Assembly (NCBI GenBank): GCA_902623735.1
Contig: CACNUU010000003.1
Location: 1-64,000, forward strand
DNA: 64,000 nucleotides
Origin: an uncultured Pelagibacteraceae bacterium
GTDB taxonomy: Bacteria; Pseudomonadota; Alphaproteobacteria; Pelagibacterales; Pelagibacteraceae
Direction: 5' to 3'
Part shown: positions 56,531-64,000 of the stretch, piece after piece
Layout of the letters: every line of letters starts with the position of its first letter
Numbering within the stretch: position 1 is the stretch's first letter
Program-made: the position numbers and the translations under genes
The notes under the pieces: generated by a model
Told to the model about the DNA's origin: nothing
Database searches by the model: none
The model's input: only the letters and a program-made list of their open reading frames with translations

Positions 56531-58297
56531 CTAAACTAAAGCTTTTCCTTTACCAGTAATTTTATTATCATCTTTCTCATTAGGTCCTAAGATCATCTGA
56601 TTATGAGGCTTGCCAGATGGTATCATTGGAAAACAATTTTCATTAGGATCAACTCGACAATCAAAAATTACTGGACCGTCAAAATTAACCATCTCTTCTA
56701 TCTTAGAGTCAAGTTCACTAGGTTTTTCTGCCATAATACCCTTACATCCGTAAGCTTCCGCCAACTTAATAAAGTCAGGTAAGGCTTCTGAATAGCTTTC
56801 AGAGTAATTTTTTTCATGTAAAAGTTCCTGCCATTGTCTTACCATTCCCATATATTGATTATTTAATATAAATATCTTTATTGGTAAGTTGTACTGAACT
56901 GCTGTAGACATTTCTTGCATAGTCATTAAGACAGAGGCCTCACCAGCAATGTCGATAACTAGTTTTTTGGGATGAGCAATTTGCACTCCTACAGCAGCTG
57001 GTAAGCCATATCCCATAGTTCCCAATCCTCCAGAAGTCATCCAGCGATTAGGTTTATTAAACTTATAATGTTGAGCTGCCCACATCTGGTGCTGACCAAC
57101 TTCAGTCGTTATAAAAGTATCCTTATCTTTAGTTAATTCGTAAAGTCTTTGAACTGCATGTTGGGGTTTTATAGTCTCTTCACTGTTTCTAAAATCAAGA
57201 GAATTTTTTGCTCTCCATTTTTGAATTTGTTCCCACCATTTTGATATTTTTTGTTTATTTGATTTTTTCAGATCAATATTTTTACTTTTTAAAGTTTTAT
57301 TAATTCCTTTAATAATATCTTTAACATCACCAACTAATGCTAAATCAACTTTTATAATTTTATTTATTGAGGATGGGTCAATATCAATATGTACTTTTTT
57401 TGAGTTAGGAGAAAATTCATCAATTTTTCCAGTAATCCTGTCATCAAATCTTGCTCCAATGTTTATTAATAAATCACAATCATGCATCGCATTATTGGCT
57501 TCATAGGTTCCATGCATACCAAGCATTCCTAAAAATTGATTATCATCTCCTGGATAAGCGCCTAAGCCTTGTAGTGTCGAGGTAATTGGAAAACCTGTCA
57601 TTTGAACCAATTCTCTTAAAACTTCACTGGCCTCAGGACCTGAATTTATTACACCACCTCCAGAATAGATAATAGGTTTTTTTGATTTATTCATTAAGTT
57701 TATTAACTCATCAATTTCTTTTTGAGAAAAATAATTTAATGATTTACCATTTAATTTTTTAAGGATTGTTGGTTTTGAATATTTTATTTTAGCGAATTGA
57801 ATATCTTTTGGTATATCTACTAAAACTGGTCCTGGTCTTCCCGTTGTTGCAACTTTAAAAGCTTCGTGGAGAGTTTTCGATAAATCTTTTATATCTTTTA
57901 CTAACCAATTATGTTTCGTGCAAGGTCTTGTTATTCCGGTTGTGTCACATTCTTGAAATGCATCTGTGCCAATTAAATGTGTTGGAACTTGCCCTGAAAT
58001 ACATACTAAAGGTACAGAGTCCATATACGCATCTGTTAGAGCGGTAACAACATTAGTTGCACCTGGCCCTGAAGTAACTAAAACAACTCCAGGCTTCCCA
58101 GAAGATCTTGCATAACCTTCTGCAGCATGTCCTGCGCCTTGTTCATGTCTTACTAAAATATGTTTTATTGATGAATGATTTTTTAGTTCATCATAAATAG
58201 GAAGTACCGCACCACCCGGATATCCAAAAATAAACTCAACTTTTTGGTCCTCAAGACACTTAAAAACAATTTCCGCACCTGAATATAATTTAGACAT
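56531..58297 (-). CDS. ilvB: Acetolactate synthase large subunit
   Basis: This ThDP-dependent enzyme makes acetolactate or acetohydroxybutyrate. The 588 residues include the catalytic glutamate segment ILVRHEQGAGHAAEGYARSS, GPGATNVVTALTDAYMDSVP, LGMLGMHGTYEANNAMHDCD and the ThDP motif GEASVLMTMQEMSTAVQYNLP. In the ThDP motif GDA...NN, the first part reads GEAS here and the asparagine pair is kept in ILNNQYMGM. The -10 box of its promoter ends 6 bp before the ATG, implying a leaderless message. Confidence 0.96.
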   Translation of the reverse strand: MSKLYSGAEIVFKCLEDQKVEFIFGYPGGAVLPIYDELKNHSSIKHILVRHEQGAGHAAEGYARSSGKPGVVLVTSGPGATNVVTALTDAYMDSVPLVCISGQVPTHLIGTDAFQECDTTGITRPCTKHNWLVKDIKDLSKTLHEAFKVATTGRPGPVLVDIPKDIQFAKIKYSKPTILKKLNGKSLNYFSQKEIDELINLMNKSKKPIIYSGGGVINSGPEASEVLRELVQMTGFPITSTLQGLGAYPGDDNQFLGMLGMHGTYEANNAMHDCDLLINIGARFDDRITGKIDEFSPNSKKVHIDIDPSSINKIIKVDLALVGDVKDIIKGINKTLKSKNIDLKKSNKQKISKWWEQIQKWRAKNSLDFRNSEETIKPQHAVQRLYELTKDKDTFITTEVGQHQMWAAQHYKFNKPNRWMTSGGLGTMGYGLPAAVGVQIAHPKKLVIDIAGEASVLMTMQEMSTAVQYNLPIKIFILNNQYMGMVRQWQELLHEKNYSESYSEALPDFIKLAEAYGCKGIMAEKPSELDSKIEEMVNFDGPVIFDCRVDPNENCFPMIPSGKPHNQMILGPNEKDDNKITGKGKALV

Positions 58298-58303
58298 TTA
58301 CGC

Positions 58304-58333
58304 AATCTAGCTGAAGTTGTGCTAATTGGTCAA
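58304..58333 (-). promoter_or_regulatory. Promoter of ilvBHC
   Basis: On the minus strand TTGACC (58333-58328) and TAGATT (58309-58304) are 18 bp apart. The -10 box is followed by GCGTAA and then the ilvB ATG, so the +1 base should coincide with the start codon. Confidence 0.65.
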
Positions 58334-58350
58334 GGCTAACTACGTAATAA

Positions 58351-59259
58351 CTAAATTTTTTTTAAAAATTTGTTGAGGCCTGCTGAGTCTATTTTGTTCC
58401 AATCCATCATATTACCTCTTGCCCAAGTGGTCTGCCTCTTAGCATATTGTCTTGTCTTTATTGATATTTTCTCGATTAATTCGTTTATTTGAATGTTTTG
58501 ATTAATATAAGCACCAATTTCTCGGACCCCTATAGCTTTTTGAGCAGTTTTTGAGCTTGGTACATTAAGCTTCATGAATTTTTTGACCTCTAAAATTGCA
58601 TTATTTTTAATCATATTCTTAGAACGAATGTTAATTTGATTAATCAATTTTTCTCTCGGATAATCTATCAAAATTTTATAAAAATCCTCTTTTTCAAAAT
58701 CTGATTTTGTATTTTTGAACCAATCATACATGGATTTTTTAGTGAACAATTTGACCTCATATGCTCGAATACTTCTTTGACTATCAAGAGGGTTGATACG
58801 CTTTGCGGCTAATGGATCAAGATTCTTTAATCTTGAAAAAAATTTTTTAGGTCCCAATTTCTTATGTAATTCTCTTATATTTTTTCTTAACTTTATTGGG
58901 ATATTTGGAATTTTTACCAAACCTTCTGTTAGAGCTTTAAAATATAAACCAGTTCCACCAACGAGTATTGGTGTCTTTTTTCTTTTTTTTATTTCCTTAA
59001 TTTTTTTTTTTACTAATCTAAGCCAATTACCAGTTGAGAAATTTTTTTTTACACTATGAAAACCATACAAGTGATGCTTTATTTTTTTATAGTCAGTCTT
59101 GAGGGGTCTGGCAGATAATATCTTTAATTCTTTGTAAATTTGCATACTGTCAGCATTTACAATTTCACCATTAATTTTCTTTGCAATTTTTATCGCAAAC
59201 TTTGATTTTCCTGATGCGGTTGGTCCATAAATTAAAATAATTTTGGATTTTAAATCCAT
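58351..59259 (-). CDS. miaA: tRNA dimethylallyltransferase
   Basis: MiaA adds the dimethylallyl group to A37 of tRNAs that read UNN codons. The 302 residues contain the P-loop YGPTASGKSKFAIKIA, NADSMQIYKEL, the LVGGTGLYFKAL segment and QRSIRAYEV. The C-terminal RQYAKRQTTWARGN is also family-like. It follows degP by 3 bp. Lysine-rich composition matches the AT bias of the region. Confidence 0.95.
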   Translation of the reverse strand: MDLKSKIILIYGPTASGKSKFAIKIAKKINGEIVNADSMQIYKELKILSARPLKTDYKKIKHHLYGFHSVKKNFSTGNWLRLVKKKIKEIKKRKKTPILVGGTGLYFKALTEGLVKIPNIPIKLRKNIRELHKKLGPKKFFSRLKNLDPLAAKRINPLDSQRSIRAYEVKLFTKKSMYDWFKNTKSDFEKEDFYKILIDYPREKLINQINIRSKNMIKNNAILEVKKFMKLNVPSSKTAQKAIGVREIGAYINQNIQINELIEKISIKTRQYAKRQTTWARGNMMDWNKIDSAGLNKFLKKI

Positions 59260-59262
59260 GTA

Positions 59263-60672
59263 TTAATCTAACTTAACACCAATATATCTTCTTTGGTTTT
59301 GACTATTGTATATTACAAAAAGAATAGTTTTTTGATTTGTCTTTAAAACATCTTTGACAACTTTGTTCAAATCTTCAGATGATTTAATTTTTTTCTTTTG
59401 TGCCTCTATTATAATACTATTTACCTCTATTGAATTGAATAGAGGACTATCTTTTTCAATATTTGTTATTACTAGCCCAGAAGTTTGATTAGGTAAATTT
59501 CTTGATTTAATGTCTTCTTTTGAAAGTTTTCTAACTGTAATTTTTAAATCTTTAATTAAAATTTCTTCTATTTGAACTTCTTTTTCAGCAACCTTAAAAT
59601 CCTCTGAAGTTTCTAATCTGCCAAGTGTAATCGTTTTAATAATCTCTTTTTTATTTCTCCAAATTTTTACTTTTACTTTTTTTCCGACAGCTGTTTTTGC
59701 TACAATAGTTGGTAATTCTTTCATCTCATTTATAACAACACCATCAAACTCAAGTATAATATCACCAGCTTTAACACCAGCTTTAGCAGATGGACTATTA
59801 TCAGCAACACTTGCAACTAATGCACCCATTGGTTTCTCTAAATTCTCAACTTCTGCTATTTCTTTTGTTACATCTTGAATTCTAACACCAAGCCATCCTC
59901 TTTTTGTTTCTCCAAACTCTAACAATTGATTAATTACAATTTTGGCACTATTCGATGGTATTGAAAATCCAATACCAATAGATCCGCTTCTTCCTAAAAT
60001 TGCAGTATTAATTCCAATTACATCTCCATCCATATTAAATAATGGACCACCAGAATTTCCTTGATTAATTGATGCATCAGTTTGAATATAATCTTCATAT
60101 CTTGTTAAACCAATTGATCTATTTCTTGCTGAGATTATTCCTGAAGTAACTGTTCCTCCTAATCCAAATGGATTTCCAATAGCTATTACCCAGTCCCCTA
60201 TTCTAGCTTTATCAGAGTCTCCAAATTTTACTGGTGTAAATTTTTCTTTTGTATCTAGTTTTAAAACAGCAATATCTGATAATGGATCTGCTCCAATTAC
60301 TTTTGCTTTAAACTCTTTATCACCGTTAACACGAACTATAATATCATCCGCCCCTTGAATAACATGATTATTAGTAATAACAATACCATCTTCATCAATA
60401 ATAAAACCTGAACCCAATGCTGAAGATTGTCTTTCTTGAGGAGTTCCAAATTCCTTAAACATATCTCCAAAAGGAGACCCTGGAGGAAACTCAAAGCCTG
60501 GAAAAGGATTGCTATTTGTTACAACAGTTTGTGTTGTCGAAATATTTACCACAGATGGCATTAATTTTTCAGCCAAATCAGCAAAAGATGATGGAATGGT
60601 TTGAGAGCTTAGATTTTGCGAGAAACCAAAAGTAAAAAATAGAAAACTTATTATGAGTTTAAATTTTTTCAT
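59263..60672 (-). CDS. degP: Periplasmic serine protease, DegP/HtrA family
   Basis: This 469-residue HtrA protein has a signal peptide (about 1-24), a trypsin-like domain and two PDZ domains (about 255-345 and 380-465). The catalytic triad is visible in VITNNHVI (His), DPLSDIAVL (Asp) and QGNSGGPLF (Ser). It degrades or refolds misfolded envelope proteins. Position after hflC and the DUF2065 gene is the standard alphaproteobacterial order. Confidence 0.95.
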   Translation of the reverse strand: MKKFKLIISFLFFTFGFSQNLSSQTIPSSFADLAEKLMPSVVNISTTQTVVTNSNPFPGFEFPPGSPFGDMFKEFGTPQERQSSALGSGFIIDEDGIVITNNHVIQGADDIIVRVNGDKEFKAKVIGADPLSDIAVLKLDTKEKFTPVKFGDSDKARIGDWVIAIGNPFGLGGTVTSGIISARNRSIGLTRYEDYIQTDASINQGNSGGPLFNMDGDVIGINTAILGRSGSIGIGFSIPSNSAKIVINQLLEFGETKRGWLGVRIQDVTKEIAEVENLEKPMGALVASVADNSPSAKAGVKAGDIILEFDGVVINEMKELPTIVAKTAVGKKVKVKIWRNKKEIIKTITLGRLETSEDFKVAEKEVQIEEILIKDLKITVRKLSKEDIKSRNLPNQTSGLVITNIEKDSPLFNSIEVNSIIIEAQKKKIKSSEDLNKVVKDVLKTNQKTILFVIYNSQNQRRYIGVKLD

Positions 60673-60673
60673 A

Positions 60674-60859
60674 TTAATATTTCATCAAATAAATAATAAT
60701 GAAACCAATTACTGCAAAGAATAAGCCACCAGTTCTTAATTGACTAGTTGAAACTAATTCTAACTTTTTAAGCATAAATTTCATTTTTGATGGAAATATG
60801 GCATACAAAATTCCTTCAATGAACAAAAAAAGACCAAAAGCAATGATCAATTCTTTCAT
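60674..60859 (-). CDS. DUF2065 family small membrane protein
   Basis: This 61-residue protein has two hydrophobic helices (about residues 3-22 and 44-60) and the family core LFLFIEGILYAIFPSKMKFML followed by LRTGGLFFAVIGF. Function is unknown. It stands between hflC (7 bp) and degP (1 bp), the usual site for this family, so a role in envelope protein quality control is plausible. Confidence 0.88.
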   Translation of the reverse strand: MKELIIAFGLFLFIEGILYAIFPSKMKFMLKKLELVSTSQLRTGGLFFAVIGFIIIYLMKY

Positions 60860-60866
60860 AGAAAGA

Positions 60867-61736
60867 TTATTCTGTTTTTGGTTTTATATTTCCAAAAAAT
60901 TTGAAGAATTCACTATCTGGAGATAATATTAATGATGTTTCTCCTCCAATAAGAGCTTTTTCGTATGCCTGCATTGCTCTGTAAAATGCAAAGAACTCAG
61001 GGTCTTGTCCAAAAGCATCAGCAAATATTTTATTTCTTTGTCCATCACCCTCACCCTTCATTATCTCTGATTTTTTTTGAGCATCAGCTAGAATTACCGT
61101 TACCTCTTTATCAGCTGTTGAAGTAATCGTTACAGCCATTTCCGCACCTCTTGCTCTAAACTCTTTTGCTTCTCTTTCCCTCTCAGTTTGCATTCTTCTA
61201 AAAATAGCATCACTGTTTGCTTGAGGAAGGTCAGCTCTTTTAATTCTTACATCAACTATCTTAATACCAAAGTTTTCTGCCTCAGTATTAACTCCTTCTT
61301 GAATTAAAGCCATTTGTTTTGTTCTATCTTCAGAAAGAAGGGTTTGAAGCTCTTGCTGACCTAATACGTTTCTTATTCTTGAATTAATAATTGTTGCTAA
61401 CCTTGATCTTGCAACTCTCTCGTTTCCAACAGATATATAAAATTTTAGTGGGTCGACAATTTGAAACCTTGCAAACGCATCAACAATAAGTCTTTTTTGA
61501 TCTGAAGCAATCACTTCTTCTGGTGGAGTATCTAAATTTAATATTCTTTTATCTAAGTAAACAACATTTTGAATAAATGGAATTTTAAAATTTAAACCAG
61601 GTTTTAAGATTATTCTTTTTGGATCACCAAATTGTAAAACTATAGCTTGGTTTACCTCTTTAACAATAAAAATTGAAAAATATGCAACAACAGCTATTGC
61701 AATCAAAATACCAGCAGTTATCTTTCCCATATTCAT
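60867..61736 (-). CDS. hflC: FtsH-regulating membrane protein HflC
   Basis: This 289-residue SPFH/band-7 protein is anchored by one N-terminal helix (about 7-25). It forms a large inner-membrane ring with HflK that controls the FtsH protease. Recognisable features are VVKEVNQAIVLQFGDPKRII-like entry into the band-7 domain, ARSRLATIINSRIRNVLG and the RRMQTEREREAKEFRARG helix. It begins 1 bp after hflK. Confidence 0.95.
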   Translation of the reverse strand: MNMGKITAGILIAIAVVAYFSIFIVKEVNQAIVLQFGDPKRIILKPGLNFKIPFIQNVVYLDKRILNLDTPPEEVIASDQKRLIVDAFARFQIVDPLKFYISVGNERVARSRLATIINSRIRNVLGQQELQTLLSEDRTKQMALIQEGVNTEAENFGIKIVDVRIKRADLPQANSDAIFRRMQTEREREAKEFRARGAEMAVTITSTADKEVTVILADAQKKSEIMKGEGDGQRNKIFADAFGQDPEFFAFYRAMQAYEKALIGGETSLILSPDSEFFKFFGNIKPKTE

Positions 61737-61737
61737 T

Positions 61738-62847
61738 TTAGTTAGTCACTTTCTTTTTTAATTCTGGCAAAGGCAAATAAGGTACAACACCCGATCCAGC
61801 ATTTTTCTCAATAATAACCTTATCAATATCAGCTAAAACTTTTTCCATTGTTTCTAAATACATTCTTTCTTGAGTAACAGATTTTGCTTTTTTATACTCA
61901 TTATAAATAGCCAAAAATCTACTTGCTTCACCTTCAGCTTTAGCAACAACTTCTTTTTTATAGGCCTCAGCAGCTTGTAAAATTTTTGCAGCTTCCCCTC
62001 TAGCTCTTGGAATTACATCATTAGCGTATGCTTCAGCCTCATTTTTAGATCTTTCCATGTCAGCTCTCGCAGCCTGTACATCTCTGAACGCATCAATAAC
62101 TTGGTCTGGTGGATCAGCTTTTTGTGTTTGCACTTGGGTAATCTGAATTCCACTTGTATATTCATCTAATATTTTTTGTATGATTTCTTGTGTATCATTT
62201 TCAATCACTGATCTTCCTTCAGTTAAAATTGGCTGAATATCAGATCTTGCAATTACTTCTCTCATTGCAGTCTCTGCAGCTGCTTTAACTGTTCCCTCTG
62301 GGTCTTGAATTTTAAATAAAAAATTTCCTGCATCCTTAATCACCCAAAATACTGAAAAGTCTATATTAACAATATTTTCATCACCAGTTAACATTAGGCT
62401 TTCTTGCGGGACATCAGCAACTCCACCTGATGATGAAAATCCGCTATCTCTTTCAGATCTAAAACCGATATCAATTCTGTTTACCTTGGTAACTTTTGGC
62501 GTGAGAACAGACTCTATGGGAAAAGGAATGTGATAATTTAATCCAGGTTGAGTAGTTTTTACAAATTTACCAAATCTTAATACGACACCTTGCTCATCTG
62601 GTAAAACTCTATAAAGACCACTTGCTAACCACACAAAACCTAAAATAATTAAAACTAATATAGCTTGTTTTCCTCCTGATGAACTTCCGCCCGGTAAAAA
62701 TTTTTTGATTTTTTCTTGAATTTCTCTTATGATTTTATCAATATCTGGAGGGGTTGGACCTCTTCCACTTCCATTTCCACTTCCACTTCCACCTCCTGGG
62801 GGTGTTCCCCAAGGGCTTCCGCCTCTTTGTTGAAAATCATCTGACAT
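61738..62847 (-). CDS. hflK: FtsH-regulating membrane protein HflK
   Basis: This 369-residue SPFH protein has a glycine/proline-rich cytoplasmic N-terminus (about 8-38), one membrane helix (about 62-82) and a band-7 domain entered at VLPDEQGVVLRFGKFV. A long helical part contains ARADMERSKNEAEAYANDVI. It pairs with HflC. A promoter with its -10 box 8 bp before the ATG lies in the 50 bp gap shared with the divergent mrp gene. Confidence 0.95.
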   Translation of the reverse strand: MSDDFQQRGGSPWGTPPGGGSGSGNGSGRGPTPPDIDKIIREIQEKIKKFLPGGSSSGGKQAILVLIILGFVWLASGLYRVLPDEQGVVLRFGKFVKTTQPGLNYHIPFPIESVLTPKVTKVNRIDIGFRSERDSGFSSSGGVADVPQESLMLTGDENIVNIDFSVFWVIKDAGNFLFKIQDPEGTVKAAAETAMREVIARSDIQPILTEGRSVIENDTQEIIQKILDEYTSGIQITQVQTQKADPPDQVIDAFRDVQAARADMERSKNEAEAYANDVIPRARGEAAKILQAAEAYKKEVVAKAEGEASRFLAIYNEYKKAKSVTQERMYLETMEKVLADIDKVIIEKNAGSGVVPYLPLPELKKKVTN

Positions 62848-62855
62848 ATCATATC

Positions 62856-62883
62856 TATATAGTGTCTAATTAATTAAAAACAA
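62856..62883 (-). promoter_or_regulatory. Promoter of hflK operon
   Basis: On the minus strand TTGTTT (62883-62878) and TATATA (62861-62856) are 16 bp apart. The -10 box ends 8 bp before the hflK ATG, so the leader should be only one or two bases. Confidence 0.55.
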
Positions 62884-62897
62884 GTTAAGATCAATTT

Positions 62898-63722
62898 ATG
62901 ACAGATAAAAAGCCTGAACTAAGTGCCGCAATGAGAAATAAGCCACAATCAAAGATTTTCACAAAAAATCCAATAATTGGTACGAAATTTACCTTGGCAA
63001 TCTCTAGTGCAAAAGGTGGTGTTGGTAAATCTACTTTTGCAACTAACCTTGCTCTCGCACTTAAGCGGATAGGATGTAAAGTTGGATTGCTAGATGCTGA
63101 TATATATGGCCCCTCTATACCAAAGATGTTTGGTATTAATGAAAAACCAAAAAGTGATGGTCAAAAATTAGAACCAATAATTAAATACGATGTTCAATGT
63201 ATGTCTATTGGCTTTTTAACAGATCAACAAACTCCAATGATTTGGCGAGGACCTATGGTAACAAGTGCAATTAAAACTTTTACGCAAAAAGTATCTTGGA
63301 AAGATTTAGATTTTATAATTGTTGATATGCCTCCTGGAACAGGAGATACACAATTAACTTTTTCTCAACAAATTAAAATGGATGGAGCTATAATAGTTTC
63401 AACTCCTCAAGAAGTAGCTATTCTAGATGTTAAAAGAGGTATAAAGATGTTTGATAAACTTGGAGTCAATATAATAGGTTTAGTAGACAATATGAGCTGT
63501 TTTATTGGAGATGATGGCAAAAAATATAATATTTTTGGTGAGGGCGGTGTTAAAAGAACTGCGGATGAATTTCAGAAAGAATTTTTAGGAGAAATACCTA
63601 TTGATCCAGAAATTGGCAAATATAGTGACGAAGGAACACCTATTGTTGAAAAAATTCCTGATCACAAAATTTCAAAAATATATTTAAATTTTGCTAATAA
63701 AATTAAATCAACTTATCTTTAA
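62898..63722 (+). CDS. mrp: Mrp/NBP35-type iron-sulfur carrier ATPase
   Basis: This 274-residue P-loop ATPase delivers Fe-S clusters to target proteins. Motifs are SSAKGGVGKST (about residues 36-46), LLDADIYGPSIPKMFG, IWRGPMVTSAIKTF and IVDMPPGTGDTQLTFSQ. The N-terminal DUF59 domain found in many Mrp proteins is absent. The C-terminal CxxC normally after NMS is not present either: the sequence reads NMSCFIGDDGKKYNIFGEGG, an alphaproteobacterial-type variant. TAAGAT ends 6 bp before its ATG, suggesting a leaderless transcript. Confidence 0.92.
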   Translation: MTDKKPELSAAMRNKPQSKIFTKNPIIGTKFTLAISSAKGGVGKSTFATNLALALKRIGCKVGLLDADIYGPSIPKMFGINEKPKSDGQKLEPIIKYDVQCMSIGFLTDQQTPMIWRGPMVTSAIKTFTQKVSWKDLDFIIVDMPPGTGDTQLTFSQQIKMDGAIIVSTPQEVAILDVKRGIKMFDKLGVNIIGLVDNMSCFIGDDGKKYNIFGEGGVKRTADEFQKEFLGEIPIDPEIGKYSDEGTPIVEKIPDHKISKIYLNFANKIKSTYL

Positions 63723-64000
63723 GATCAAAAGCAGTCATTAATTCATTCCATTCTCTTTTTGATAAACCCGAGTCATCAAGATTTACATTTTGACCCTTTA
63801 TTAGTTTTTGAATAATCATTTTACCTTTTGCGGAAACTTCTGTCCCACCGACTCTATAATCCATAAATGCGTCATAAGTAATTGGCACCCATTTTTTTAA
63901 AGTATCTAACATTATATCAGCATAAACTCTTATTTCATATTGAGCGTGATGATCAGCTCTTAATCTTAAAAAGTTCATTAAATTTAACAAATCCGTTTTC
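63703..64000 (-). CDS. thyX: FAD-dependent thymidylate synthase ThyX (C-terminal part)
   Basis: The frame enters from the right edge and covers the last 98 or so residues of ThyX, which methylates dUMP using folate and FADH2. The segment LLNLMNFLRLRADHHAQYEIRVYADIM contains the conserved arginine/histidine pattern of the FAD/dUMP site. The end overlaps the converging mrp gene by 20 bp. Only the C-terminus can be judged; the start lies outside the window. Confidence 0.88.
   Translation of the reverse strand, partial: KTDLLNLMNFLRLRADHHAQYEIRVYADIMLDTLKKWVPITYDAFMDYRVGGTEVSAKGKMIIQKLIKGQNVNLDDSGLSKREWNELMTAFDLKDKLI

Overview
The window is a gene-dense, AT-rich stretch with mostly 1-10 bp or overlapping gene junctions. 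Protein families and gene order (yfgM-bamB, hflK-hflC-DUF2065-degP, ilvB-ilvH-ilvC, leuA-mreBCD-mrdA-rodA, ThyX) point to an alphaproteobacterium. The low GC, streamlined spacing and very high share of ABC and amino-acid/osmolyte transporters suggest a marine Pelagibacterales (SAR11-like) genome. This placement is inferred from gene content only. I saw no rRNA, tRNA, CRISPR, insertion sequence or prophage. No gene-free stretch exceeds 300 bp; the longest (10400-10580, about 180 bp) holds a putative operator region.

Layout. 1-5255 (minus): csaA-like, lysE-type exporter, acnA, yfgM-like and bamB (cut by the left edge) form one tight run. 5285-8898 (plus): an M20 deacetylase, then puuE, allantoicase and ureidoglycolate lyase, an allantoin-to-glyoxylate route that releases urea. 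8945-13024 (minus): an NCS1 permease, an aldehyde dehydrogenase and an agmatinase-family ureohydrolase. 13052-14415 (plus): an exported HExxH protein and a membrane-anchored cyclophilin. 14408-23106 (minus): a EutA/DoeA-like pair (ectoine ring opening), a PotABCD-type importer and a FadN-type beta-oxidation protein. 23149-23946: an unknown exported protein. 24073-28956 (plus): an undescribed-looking run of luciferase-like monooxygenase, AA_synth protein, alpha/beta hydrolase, aldehyde dehydrogenase and EamA permease.

29031-41749 holds two complete Liv-type ABC importers. Between them sit azlCD, a CsiD/GlaH-type glutarate hydroxylase and a ProC-like reductase. 41835-47477 holds a LysE exporter with a terminator-like hairpin just before its start, a TIGR03643 protein, glutaredoxin, MsrB, an HDAC-like hydrolase, a hydroxyacid dehydrogenase, an EamA permease and a DadA-like oxidase. 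47528-62847 (minus) is housekeeping: rod-shape genes, branched-chain amino-acid synthesis, miaA, degP and hflCK. mrp (plus) and a partial thyX (minus) close the window.

Together the genes describe a cell that scavenges reduced nitrogen and carbon (ureides, guanidino compounds or polyamines, ectoine-like solutes, branched-chain amino acids). Two regulatory themes recur. First, terminator hairpins lie between a solute-binding-protein gene and its permease genes. Second, -10 boxes end 5-8 bp from the start codon, which suggests leaderless transcripts.
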